From Coxiellaceae bacterium (lineage in GTDB: Bacteria; Pseudomonadota; Gammaproteobacteria; Coxiellales; Coxiellaceae), in the NCBI GenBank assembly GCA_029210045.1, contig JARGNX010000017.1, positions 1 to 37,430 of the forward strand: 37,430 bases of DNA, in the 5' to 3' direction. Position numbers and translations under genes: made by a program. Under the pieces are notes generated by a model that searched no databases, had not been told where the DNA came from, and saw nothing but the letters and a program-made list of their open reading frames with translations. Within the stretch, counting starts at the first letter, position 1, and the number at the start of each line of letters is the position of its first letter. Below are positions 1 through 8,046 of the stretch, piece after piece.

Positions 1-39
1 CAGCATAGTGGAAAGTTCTACTGACTTAAGCCCCTAATA

Positions 40-1545
40 ATGGGGGGATTACCGGAGCACCTATTCGCACTGCTTTCTTCAAGATGCCACGTTGAGGCTA
101 TTAAAGATGGGAGTTATCTAGTAGCTATAGAGCGGTTGATATCTCATTTAGATCATACTATTGACTTGAGTTATAAAGTAGATTCGTTTTCCAAAGGTGC
201 TGTTAATAAATCTGTGATCATGCGATTAATAACAAACCCTGTAACTAGAGCGCAGATTTATACTAAGCCTCAGCTGTTAAATGTATTAATACCATATGTT
301 GTTGCGAATGGAGCAATTGCTTTACAATTTAGCAGAACATTATCACAAGAAATTACTGGTTTTGCTATTAGTGGTGTTGAAGGAAAAACACGTGCTATTG
401 ATAATTTTATTGCTGATATAGCAATATTTAATCCCCTTTGTATGATTTTGTTTAGTAAAAATGATTCAAGAGAGCAGATAAATAAAAGTAGATATAATGA
501 GATTGTTGATAATTTTTTTAAAGCGTTAAACTCTCAATTTGAAGATGCCGGAGGCCACACACGACTTATGGAGCTTTGCTATGCTGGAGACAATACGGTG
601 ATAGATACCCTGTTGAAGTTTTGTGATTATCCGTATTTTTGCCAAGTATTTTCCAAGTCTTTGATGAAGGAGTCAAAGAATTACTCAACAGCATTTGGTT
701 TTTTAGGTGTAAAACATATTGATACATTCTGTAAAATTATTACTATGGCTGAAAGCAATGATGTATTTTTTGAGATGTTGAACGATGGCTTAAATCCAGA
801 ATTCATTAAGCGAGGGCGTGCCTATTTACTTTCTCCTGGTTTCGATACGGATGGGCAGCCGAATAAAGCCATAATTGCAATGTTCAAATTGGCGAGTAAT
901 AGGCCCGACTATGCAGATAAATTAATAACAGCGCTTAATACGCTTACTCCATACAAAGCTACAGCAAGCATGACGGTTTTGGGTCTATTAGCTGATCAGG
1001 CTAGTCAAACCTTTGATTATTTAGTTGACGTAGCAATCAATGGGAATTCATTTGCCATTAGGCTACTTATGGAGGGACTATGGATTGAAAAGGATGAGTT
1101 TAGACCTGCAGCTGATTGGGAAAATGCAGGAACTTATATGGATTCACTAGCGAATACTGCGCCAAAAACATTTCTGAAGCTGATTTGTATGGCTGTTACT
1201 CATTCGGTTATGAAAGATCGGCTATTAAAAGAAATGAAAAGAAACGTAGATGAAGAAGGAACTCCACTTGACATTGTTTTACAATCAATGATTAAATTTC
1301 GTCGTGAGGGTAATGATGAATTAACTGATGTGATCCCCATTGTAAGAAAGTTAATAGCAGCAGAGAATGATGACGATAGGATGTTAAATCTTAGTGAGCT
1401 GAGTGGTCAGTTACATCGTAAGGACGAAGCGACATCTGCCCCTTCTCTGGCTTCTGCAGGCCTATTTGCTTCTTCTCCTAGATGTTCAGCTGCCAGCCTT
1501 ACACTACCTGATGAAGATAGAACCAAACACGAGCGTGTACCTTGA
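40..1545 (+). CDS. Hypothetical protein, effector-like, with ankyrin-like segments (start uncertain)
   Basis: I do not recognise a family over the full 501 residues. Residues about 173-195 (GHTRLMELCYAGDN, then a VIDTLLKF-like helix) resemble a degenerate ankyrin repeat, and EEGTPLDIVL near residue 405 resembles another. The rest is predicted to be mostly helical. The last 40 residues are Ser/Ala/Pro-rich and probably disordered, with the stretch SAPSLASAGLFASSP (466-480) echoing tails of two other unknown proteins in this window. The start is the first ATG after an in-frame stop at 22-24 and has no convincing ribosome binding site, so the gene could start later or be the remainder of a longer gene broken near the window edge. 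Lack of signal peptide or membrane segments fits a cytoplasmic protein or one exported by a type IV system; that is inference. Confidence 0.6.
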   Translation: MGGLPEHLFALLSSRCHVEAIKDGSYLVAIERLISHLDHTIDLSYKVDSFSKGAVNKSVIMRLITNPVTRAQIYTKPQLLNVLIPYVVANGAIALQFSRTLSQEITGFAISGVEGKTRAIDNFIADIAIFNPLCMILFSKNDSREQINKSRYNEIVDNFFKALNSQFEDAGGHTRLMELCYAGDNTVIDTLLKFCDYPYFCQVFSKSLMKESKNYSTAFGFLGVKHIDTFCKIITMAESNDVFFEMLNDGLNPEFIKRGRAYLLSPGFDTDGQPNKAIIAMFKLASNRPDYADKLITALNTLTPYKATASMTVLGLLADQASQTFDYLVDVAINGNSFAIRLLMEGLWIEKDEFRPAADWENAGTYMDSLANTAPKTFLKLICMAVTHSVMKDRLLKEMKRNVDEEGTPLDIVLQSMIKFRREGNDELTDVIPIVRKLIAAENDDDRMLNLSELSGQLHRKDEATSAPSLASAGLFASSPRCSAASLTLPDEDRTKHERVP

Positions 1546-1585
1546 AAATAAGCTTAACTACATGATCTTTCATTCTTCTGTTGTT

Positions 1586-1618
1586 TTTAATAAATCACTA
1601 ATCTAACCCAGTTATAAT
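1586..1618 (+). promoter_or_regulatory. Promoter with PmrA-like tandem repeat upstream of the 331-residue gene
   Basis: TTTAAT-AAATC-ACTAAT lies at 1586-1602. It is followed after exactly 10 nt by a consensus -10, TATAAT, at 1613-1618, about 33 nt before the ATG at 1651. There is no good -35, as expected for an activator-dependent promoter. The half sites match CTTAAT with one and two mismatches, so this is the weakest of three similar sites. Confidence 0.42.
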
Positions 1619-1650
1619 TAGAGCATATAAGAACAAAAGCGATTATTGGT

Positions 1651-2646
1651 ATGAAACCTTCAAGAGTAGAACTAGAAGCAGATAGTGAGGTAAGTGACAC
1701 TACGGCAAAGTTAAAAGCGCGCTTAGCGAAATTGCGCGGTGAAAGTGCTGGAGAACCTACAGTTGATGAGCCCACCGTTGATGAGAAATTGGATGCGGTG
1801 CTATCGAAACTTAGACGGCCGCCCGTATCGAATTATTCAAGACTCTTTCAGTTGTATATTCCTGAAAATAGACTGCATAGTTTGTCAGGTATGAGAGTTC
1901 TTGATCGCGTGATACCGCGGCTTTGTGAATCCTGGGGTGAAGAATGCGCGGAGATATTAGTTAAGGCGCAATCAGATTTTCATACTGTGCTTCGCGGTGG
2001 TGATTTTAGTAAAGCGTTGCAGCAATTTGAACAACTTAAATGGCGGATATTGAACGTTATAACGCCTGATTATTGCCGCATTCTGTCACCGCTCGAAGCA
2101 GCTGCTGACGAAATAGAGGCTGAATTGAGTAGTAAAAAATTCCTCTTGCTTGATGATAGTCCGTTAGTGCACTGGTGCAGGGCGTTGGTTAATATGCTGC
2201 CGTCGCTGGTGAGCAGATTTCAGGCTTTGGTGATTCACTGCAAAGACATGGAAATGGGATTAGCAGGATTAAGGCAAAGCATTGATGGCTTGGTTTATTT
2301 TGATGCGAAGAAATTAGCAGATGGTTTGCGGAAAGTGGAAAGAATCATGTCTGATTTTGATGCAGTTAAATATGAGATTAATATGGCAAAAGAGGTTGAT
2401 AATGAACCGTTATGTGCATGCATTGATGGTTTTTCCGCCTGCCTTGATGACGCCCAATCATTATTTGATAGGGTCTACCAGCCACTGTTGAAATTAGTAG
2501 GATCGATGCCTGAAATTTCTGAGGTTCAGCGCGAGATGGTTGCTGCATTGCATCAGCTTGGCAGTGGGTTAGCGTATGATAAGAGAGATTGTGATACGCA
2601 GATGGGCGAGAGGATCGGCGCTTTACGTTGTGGTCGTGTTGTTTGA
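1651..2646 (+). CDS. Hypothetical protein, helical, effector-like
   Basis: This 331-residue protein is not one I recognise. The first 50 residues are charged and carry a tandem duplication, PTVDEPTVDE (about 36-45), between two Lys/Leu-rich repeats of the form KLxAxLxKLR, suggesting a short coiled coil. The remainder is rich in Leu, Ala, Glu and Asp and looks all-helical, with no signal peptide or membrane segment. The Shine-Dalgarno is weak. A -10 hexamer at 1613-1618 would give a leader of about 26 nt ending at this ATG, which supports the start. The upstream PmrA-like repeat suggests co-regulation with other effector-like genes here. Secretion is inferred only from context. Confidence 0.65.
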   Translation: MKPSRVELEADSEVSDTTAKLKARLAKLRGESAGEPTVDEPTVDEKLDAVLSKLRRPPVSNYSRLFQLYIPENRLHSLSGMRVLDRVIPRLCESWGEECAEILVKAQSDFHTVLRGGDFSKALQQFEQLKWRILNVITPDYCRILSPLEAAADEIEAELSSKKFLLLDDSPLVHWCRALVNMLPSLVSRFQALVIHCKDMEMGLAGLRQSIDGLVYFDAKKLADGLRKVERIMSDFDAVKYEINMAKEVDNEPLCACIDGFSACLDDAQSLFDRVYQPLLKLVGSMPEISEVQREMVAALHQLGSGLAYDKRDCDTQMGERIGALRCGRVV

Positions 2647-2669
2647 TTGTTGATATTTTGACATCTGCA

Positions 2670-2697
2670 TTGTTTTCCTGCCTGAGTCTGTTATAGT
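2670..2697 (+). promoter_or_regulatory. Possible sigma-70 promoter for the MFS/PhyH operon
   Basis: TTGTTT at 2670-2675 and TATAGT at 2692-2697 are separated by 16 nt, with transcription expected to begin about 30 nt before the ATG at 2733. A perfect TTGACA at 2658-2663 is 28 nt from the -10 and is too distant to be its partner. Confidence 0.4.
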
Positions 2698-2732
2698 CGC
2701 TTTTGGTCTATGTAAGTGTGTAATGGGGACAA

Positions 2733-4037
2733 ATGACCAATAAAAAACTGTTATTGCAGGTGTGGACAGTTTGTGCATTAGGTTTATTTATTGATGGTTA
2801 TGGATTGTACATTGCCTCAGTTGCCGAGCCTTTTTTTCAACAACAATTCCAGCTTTCTTCGCTTTGGTTAGGGTTCGCGCAAGCGTCAGCACCGATGGGC
2901 GCCGCTGTGGGGGCGATCTTGATTGGTCCGCTATCTGATCGTTTGGGGCGAAAATCCATGCTCGTCGTTAACTTTATTATGTTAGTTGTAGCTGCATTGT
3001 TGAGCTCGATTGCTTGGAATGCTTTTAGTTTAGTGTTGTTTCGTTTTTTTGTTGGCCTTGGAGTAGGGGCTGATTATCCTTTAAGTGCGGCGTATCTGGC
3101 GGAAATGGCACCGAACCGATCGCGCGGAAAATTAATGGCATCGGCAATGTTCATTAACTGTTTGGCGGCACCAGCGGCAGTGACTGCAGGCTTCATTATT
3201 TTTAAAATCCATCCGCATATCGATGCATGGCGATACTTTTTTGCTTTTGGCGCTATTCCCGCCTTTGTTTGTTTACTGTTACGGGCGAGGTTGCCTGAAA
3301 GTATGATGTGGCGTGTGATGCAACATTTAACACCTAAGACTAAACAAACTTCTGGCGCACTTTATCGCCGACTGTTTGAGCCGCGTTATCTTTTGATAAC
3401 CATAGCATTAGCAGGCAGTTGGTTTTTTATGGATATTTCATATTATGGTGTGGGTTTATTTACACCCGCATTATTAAGTGCGTTTCATTTGTCCACGGCG
3501 GGTGATTTTCTCACTGATATGGTTCGCATTGTTAAAAGTACGATGGTAGTTACCAGCTTTGTGGCCATGGGGGCGCTATTATCAATTGCGGTGATCGATA
3601 AGATCCCTCATGTTCGGTTACAACGTATTGGTTTTTGTGGTGGGTTTGTTGCTTTGCTGTTATTGGGTTTGAGTCAGTACGTCTCAACTTCGTATATCAC
3701 GGTTGTGGTTGTTAATTGTTTTATTATTTATAACGTATTTATTAATTTAGGTCCGGGGATTACGACTTACTTATTGCCCACCGAATATTATTCGACGCAT
3801 ATCAGAGCGACAGGTCATGGTATGGCAGCAGGCATTGGCAAGATGGGGGCTTTTACGGGAACGTTATTTTTGCCTGTGCTGCAGCAACAGATCGGTGTGC
3901 ATCGTACCGTATTAATATTGGCATTAACTTTGTTATTGGGTTATGGCTGCACCCATCTACTTAATCATTGCAATGTAGCAGAAGATTTACAATCACATGA
4001 TGAGATGTCATCAGAGCCTGAAATAGTGGGAGGGTAG
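2733..4037 (+). CDS. Major facilitator superfamily transporter
   Basis: This is a 434-residue inner-membrane transporter with about 12 hydrophobic segments. The MFS loop 2-3 signature GPLSDRLGRKSM (about 65-76) follows TM2, and GLGVGADYPLSAAYLAEM (about 109-126) in TM4 resembles the phosphate/organic-acid:proton symporter (PHS-like) and sugar-type MFS groups. The substrate cannot be read from sequence. The following dioxygenase gene begins 4 nt after its stop and has a strong ribosome binding site inside the end of this gene, so the two are almost certainly one operon. The transporter probably imports the substrate of that enzyme or a related small molecule. Length and topology look intact. 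Confidence 0.9.
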   Translation: MTNKKLLLQVWTVCALGLFIDGYGLYIASVAEPFFQQQFQLSSLWLGFAQASAPMGAAVGAILIGPLSDRLGRKSMLVVNFIMLVVAALLSSIAWNAFSLVLFRFFVGLGVGADYPLSAAYLAEMAPNRSRGKLMASAMFINCLAAPAAVTAGFIIFKIHPHIDAWRYFFAFGAIPAFVCLLLRARLPESMMWRVMQHLTPKTKQTSGALYRRLFEPRYLLITIALAGSWFFMDISYYGVGLFTPALLSAFHLSTAGDFLTDMVRIVKSTMVVTSFVAMGALLSIAVIDKIPHVRLQRIGFCGGFVALLLLGLSQYVSTSYITVVVVNCFIIYNVFINLGPGITTYLLPTEYYSTHIRATGHGMAAGIGKMGAFTGTLFLPVLQQQIGVHRTVLILALTLLLGYGCTHLLNHCNVAEDLQSHDEMSSEPEIVGG

Positions 4038-4041
4038 CAAG

Positions 4042-4839
4042 ATGAGAAGTGAATATAAACTGAATGAGTCACAAAAAAGATCGTGGCAAGATAATGGTTA
4101 TCTGGTGATGCGAGATTACTTTAGTGATGAACAAAAGCAGTTATTACAACAGTGGACTGAAGAAATGTCAGCGTGGCCGGAAGCCGCAGGCAAGTGGTGG
4201 AAATATTTTGAAAAGACAGAAAGTGAGAGTCGCCAGTTATGTCGTATAGAACGCTTTTATGATTTTCATCAGGGTTGGCATGATCTGATTGATGCTGTTG
4301 CAATACGTTCTGTATTAACAGCGTTAATGGGTGAGGCTCCTGTACTATTTAAAGAAAAACTTAATTTTAAATTGGCAGGTGGCGGCGGCTTTTTACCGCA
4401 TCAAGATGCGCCTGCCTTTGTGACTTATGGCCAGGATTATCATATTACAATGAGTGTGGCGCTTGATGCATCGTCAACTGAAAACGGATGTTTACACGTT
4501 GTAGAGGGTGGTCAACATCAGCGGGGTGTGTTACAACAATCTGCAGATGGCAGTTTATCAATAGACATATATAAAGATTTTAACTGGCTGCCTGTCTGCT
4601 GTGACGTGGGAGATATAGTGTTGTTTGATTCGTACATTCCGCACTATTCAGAGAGGAACAGCAGCAACAGGCCCCGACGCGCGGCGTATATTACTTATAA
4701 CAAAGCGTCGCAGGGTGATCGACGGGCGGATTACTACCAAGATAAGTTGGATAAGTTTCCGCCCGAATGTGAGCGTGATCCCAATAAAGACTATTCGCAA
4801 TATAAACACGTCTATAACCTGGCAAATCCGATAGATTAG
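4042..4839 (+). CDS. Phytanoyl-CoA dioxygenase (PhyH) family Fe(II)/2-oxoglutarate oxygenase
   Basis: This 265-residue enzyme has the double-stranded beta-helix signature of the PhyH family. The iron site is formed by H120 and D122 in FLPHQDAPAF and a distal His, H201, in FDSYIPHYSERNSS. R212/R213 in NRPRRAAYITYNK would bind 2-oxoglutarate. PhyH enzymes hydroxylate unactivated carbons of lipids, amino acids, ectoine and similar small molecules in the cytoplasm; the substrate here is unknown. The start is well supported by GGGAGGG about 8 nt upstream, overlapping the end of the MFS gene. The C-terminal segment is charged and Lys/Asp-rich (DYYQDKLDKFPPECERDPNKDY). It ends 28 nt from the convergent gene at 4868-5404, with no clear terminator between them. 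Confidence 0.88.
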   Translation: MRSEYKLNESQKRSWQDNGYLVMRDYFSDEQKQLLQQWTEEMSAWPEAAGKWWKYFEKTESESRQLCRIERFYDFHQGWHDLIDAVAIRSVLTALMGEAPVLFKEKLNFKLAGGGGFLPHQDAPAFVTYGQDYHITMSVALDASSTENGCLHVVEGGQHQRGVLQQSADGSLSIDIYKDFNWLPVCCDVGDIVLFDSYIPHYSERNSSNRPRRAAYITYNKASQGDRRADYYQDKLDKFPPECERDPNKDYSQYKHVYNLANPID

Positions 4840-4867
4840 GTGTGATGGGGGCGAGTTATTCTCACTA

Positions 4868-5404
4868 TTATGTGGTGGGCACGCGTTGAGCTTCTTTATG
4901 TTCAGTACTTTCGTGCTCAGCAGCAGGCTTGGTTGCAGCAACAATGCTGTGCGTATGCAGGGCAGGGTGTGTCGCTGGCACAATTGAAAACTTACCACTA
5001 TTGGTTACTAGAACAAATGGATCCTGGCCATGCGCTGTATATGTTTGTGCTAAACCATATAAAAGTGCACTCGTTAGTTCGGTATCATTTCTTTTTGTGT
5101 CTAGCCACTTCGTTTCATTAGTAACAGGCTCGCAAGACGTACATGTTGCTAATAAACTACTTTGCGCCTGCGCTATAGCGTATTTTGCGACACCGGTCTT
5201 ACATTCGCTGAATAACGACAGGCAGCTTTTTGTATATACCTCAATGGTAGGCTTAACAGGTTCATCAGACATAGAACACTTTAAGGCGTGCTCTCTTGCT
5301 CCATAAAGAACGGCCCTAACGAATAACAATTCTAGTTCTGCTGAGAGACGGTGCGGGCTGTTAGCATTGGTAATATCACTAACGTAGTTTTCGAAAGTCG
5401 TCAT
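4868..5404 (-). CDS. Hypothetical protein (178 residues)
   Basis: I do not recognise this protein. It has several Cys residues (for example CSMSDE, KSCLSLFSECK, ATCTSCEP), a helical middle and a Thr/Ala/His/Glu-rich C-terminus. No signal peptide or membrane helix is evident. The start ATG is preceded on the minus strand by GAAAGA about 7 nt upstream. The gene is divergent from hflX and shares a short AT-rich promoter region of about 72 bp with it. Two open frames on the opposite strand overlap it; I prefer the minus-strand frame because it is the longest, has a ribosome binding site and faces the AT-rich upstream region. Coding status is likely but not certain. Confidence 0.55.
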   Translation of the reverse strand: MTTFENYVSDITNANSPHRLSAELELLFVRAVLYGAREHALKCSMSDEPVKPTIEVYTKSCLSLFSECKTGVAKYAIAQAQSSLLATCTSCEPVTNETKWLDTKRNDTELTSALLYGLAQTYTAHGQDPFVLVTNSGKFSIVPATHPALHTHSIVAATKPAAEHESTEHKEAQRVPTT

Positions 5405-5463
5405 ATAGTTCTTTCATCTGATAAAATGCATCATATAATATCATAATGATGTCGAAATATGTG

Positions 5464-5469
5464 TATAAT
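5464..5469 (+). promoter_or_regulatory. -10 hexamer TATAAT immediately upstream of hflX
   Basis: A perfect TATAAT at 5464-5469 ends 7 nt before the preferred hflX ATG at 5477, so a transcript from it would be nearly leaderless. A second TATAAT lies at 5434-5439 and would give a leader of about 30 nt. Neither has a convincing -35, so which is used is unclear. Confidence 0.35.
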
Positions 5470-5476
5470 CGCCGAC

Positions 5477-6760
5477 ATGAGAACATCTAAAGATTCATTT
5501 ATTGATCGCCATCGCGGTGGTGAACGCGCGTTATTAATGTATGTCGATTGCGATAACGGCGATGACTATGAGGAATTCCTCAGTCTCGCTTTTTCGTCTG
5601 GCATTAAAGTCATTGACGTCATGAAGGTTAAACGTAAGCGCTTAGAGGCTACCTATCTTATTGGTAAGGGTAAGGTCGATGAGCTGGTTGACCGTGTGCA
5701 CCAGAACGAAATCGAAGTGGTGATTACTAATCGTACATTAACGCCAGCGCAAGGGCGTAATTTAGAAAAACGTACGGAATGTCGTGTGTTGGATCGTACT
5801 GAATTAATTCTCGATATTTTTGCTAGCCGTGCACGCAGTTATGAAGGGCGCTTACAGGTTGAATTAGCGCAACTGCAGCATTTATCCAGTCGATTAGTTC
5901 GTGGTTGGACTCACTTGGAACGCCAAAAGGGTGGTATCGGTTTGCGTGGGCCGGGTGAAACGCAGTTAGAAACGGATCGACGTTTATTGGCCATGCGGAT
6001 TAAATCACTGAAGAAACATTTAGAAAAAGTGGTTAAGCAACGTGAACAAAGCCGCCGGGGTCGTAAAAGAGCGCAAGTACCGACCGTTTCATTGGTGGGT
6101 TATACCAATGCGGGTAAGTCTTCTTTGTTTAATCGTCTTACTGATGCCAGTGTGTATGCCAAGGATCAATTATTCGCCACGTTAGATCCAACATTGCGTC
6201 GCGTAAAAATTGCTCCTTATGGTGATGTGATATTGGCAGATACCGTAGGGTTTGTGCGTGATCTGCCTCACTCTGTAGTTGCGGCGTTTCGTGCGACCCT
6301 TGAAGAGGTGTGTCAGGCGGATTTACTGTTGCACGTGGTTGATGCGTTTGATGATCATCGCGATGACATGATGGTGGCAGTTAATGAGGTGTTAACAGAA
6401 ATTGACGCCAGGAATATTCCTCAATTGCAGGTGTATAACAAAATCGATTGCCGCGATGGTTTTGAGCCACGCGTTGATTGTGGTGAAGATGGTAAACCTT
6501 TTCGTGTATGGGTGTCGGCATTAACGGGAGAAGGTTTTGATTTGCTTCAACAGGCGATTATTGATCGCTTAGCCGTTGAGATGGTTCGTACTACAATAAC
6601 TTTAGCGCCAGAACAGGCGCGAGTGCGTGCGCTATTGTATCAACGCGGCGCTGTATTAAATGAACAAGTCACCGAACTTGGACATTGGCAAATTGAAATC
6701 GAAGCTGAACAAGAATTACTTGACCAGCTAATGCACAATACGCGCGGTAATGACGATTAA
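5477..6760 (+). CDS. hflX: GTPase HflX, ribosome-associated
   Basis: HflX is a GTPase that binds the 50S ribosomal subunit and rescues or splits ribosomes under stress. This 427-residue protein has the N-terminal nucleotide-binding-like domain and the family core GGIGLRGPGETQLETDRR. The G1 loop GYTNAGKS is at about 208-215, followed by G2/G3 (ATLDPTLRR and ADTVGF) and G4 (NKID). I chose the ATG at 5477 because the following residues (SFIDRHRGGERALL) align with the beginning of known HflX. The ATG at 5459 would overlap a TATAAT box and add six unrelated residues. It heads hflX-hflK-hflC as in Escherichia coli, but hfq, which precedes hflX there, is not adjacent here. Confidence 0.95.
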   Translation: MRTSKDSFIDRHRGGERALLMYVDCDNGDDYEEFLSLAFSSGIKVIDVMKVKRKRLEATYLIGKGKVDELVDRVHQNEIEVVITNRTLTPAQGRNLEKRTECRVLDRTELILDIFASRARSYEGRLQVELAQLQHLSSRLVRGWTHLERQKGGIGLRGPGETQLETDRRLLAMRIKSLKKHLEKVVKQREQSRRGRKRAQVPTVSLVGYTNAGKSSLFNRLTDASVYAKDQLFATLDPTLRRVKIAPYGDVILADTVGFVRDLPHSVVAAFRATLEEVCQADLLLHVVDAFDDHRDDMMVAVNEVLTEIDARNIPQLQVYNKIDCRDGFEPRVDCGEDGKPFRVWVSALTGEGFDLLQQAIIDRLAVEMVRTTITLAPEQARVRALLYQRGAVLNEQVTELGHWQIEIEAEQELLDQLMHNTRGNDD

Positions 6761-6849
6761 TAACAGCAATTGTTAACTCTTGTTTGAATGGTATTACTGT
6801 TTAGCGTAAAATCATGCTTCTTTAGGTATTTTTTTGGAGTGACAGCCTG

Positions 6850-8046
6850 ATGGCTTGGAATGATGATAACAAAGATAAAGATCCTTGGAGTGGTCGTGGC
6901 GATAACGATCAAAGCCCACCGGATTTAGGTAAAATTTTTGGCAATGCGTTTAAAAAAGCCAAAGCGAAAGCGGGGGGCTCTGGTAGCTCCGGTAGTGGTG
7001 ATGGCGAAAATAACCGCGGACTAGCTATTATCATTAGCCTTGTCGTGATTGTGGTCATCGCATTATGGTTTTTGTCCGGTATATTTGTGGTACCACCCAC
7101 TGATCAAGCCGTTGTATTACGTTTTGGTAAGTTCACTGAAACTGTTGGCCCGGGTATGCACTGGATACCACAGATGATTCAATCCAAATACGAAGTCAAT
7201 GTACAACAAATTAACTCATTTAATTATCAGTCTGAAATGTTGACGCAAGATGAGAATATTGTATCGGCTACCATTGCTGTGCAATACCGCATCGGTAATC
7301 CTGAGAATTTCTTATTTAATGTGGTTGATCCGATTAACACCTTAAAAGAAGCCACTTCGAGTGCGTTGCGTCAGGTGGTGGGTGAAACTACATTGGATGA
7401 CATCTTGACTACGGGGCGTCAAAAAGTACGTGATGAAGTACAAAAGCAATTGACCGTTATTTTAGCTAGTTATAAAACCGGTATTGAGGTCACTGATGTC
7501 AACTTACAACCTGCCAAACCACCGGTTGAAGTGACAGCAGCGTTCGATGATGCGATTAAAGCGCGTGAAGACGAGCAAAAATACATTAACCAAGCTGAAG
7601 CCTATGCGCGTCAAGTAGAATCAAAAGTGCAAGGGCAGGTAGCGCGGATCAAACAAGATTCGTTAGCTTATAAACAGCAAGTGGTATTGCAATCGCAAGG
7701 TAAAACAGCGCGTTACTTAGCATTGTTAGTGCCTTATAAATCAGCACCTGCGGTAACACGTGAACGTATGTATTTTGATGCGATCAGTAAAATCTTAGCT
7801 AATACCGTCAATGTGTTTGATGAAACCAATGGCCGCAATATCTTGTATTTGCCAGTGGATGGTAAATACAGTGCCAAGGTGAATGGTACTGCTCGAGTGC
7901 CTTATCGCGCCAGTGCAAGTACAACTACAACCACGAGCAGTCATGGCAGTGATGCAACTACGGCACGTACCGCCGCATTTGCTGCAGACAGCAGCTTATT
8001 CCCTAACCGGCCTAGCAACCCGAATCCATACGGAGATCTAAACTAA
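6850..8046 (+). CDS. hflK: FtsH protease modulator HflK
   Basis: HflK is a SPFH/band-7 membrane protein that with HflC forms the large cage around the FtsH protease and limits its access to membrane substrates. The 398-residue protein has a hydrophilic, Gly/Asp/Lys-rich N-terminus with a GGSGSSGSGDG linker (about 42-52). One membrane segment (about 57-78) follows, and then the band-7 domain starting at VPPTDQAVVLRFGK. A long helical region rich in Ala, Gln and Glu follows, and the C-terminus is Thr/Ser-rich (TTTTTSSHGSDATTART). The start has GGAGTGA about 8 nt upstream. The stop codon overlaps the hflC start by one base (TAATG), indicating translational coupling. Confidence 0.95.
   Translation: MAWNDDNKDKDPWSGRGDNDQSPPDLGKIFGNAFKKAKAKAGGSGSSGSGDGENNRGLAIIISLVVIVVIALWFLSGIFVVPPTDQAVVLRFGKFTETVGPGMHWIPQMIQSKYEVNVQQINSFNYQSEMLTQDENIVSATIAVQYRIGNPENFLFNVVDPINTLKEATSSALRQVVGETTLDDILTTGRQKVRDEVQKQLTVILASYKTGIEVTDVNLQPAKPPVEVTAAFDDAIKAREDEQKYINQAEAYARQVESKVQGQVARIKQDSLAYKQQVVLQSQGKTARYLALLVPYKSAPAVTRERMYFDAISKILANTVNVFDETNGRNILYLPVDGKYSAKVNGTARVPYRASASTTTTTSSHGSDATTARTAAFAADSSLFPNRPSNPNPYGDLN

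Noticed and set aside
42..53. GGGGGGATTACC near the left edge and its reverse complement at 37377-37388 near the right edge, resembling terminal inverted repeats
   Set aside because: A 12-bp inverted match across 37 kb is expected by chance, and nothing else suggests an element spanning the window.
1403..1606. 67-codon plus-strand frame at the end of the first gene
   Set aside because: Mostly within another frame of the 501-residue gene; no ribosome binding site.
4870..5306. Plus-strand open frames at 4870-5121 and 4929-5306
   Set aside because: They overlap a longer minus-strand frame that has a ribosome binding site and faces an AT-rich upstream region; their peptides look unstructured.
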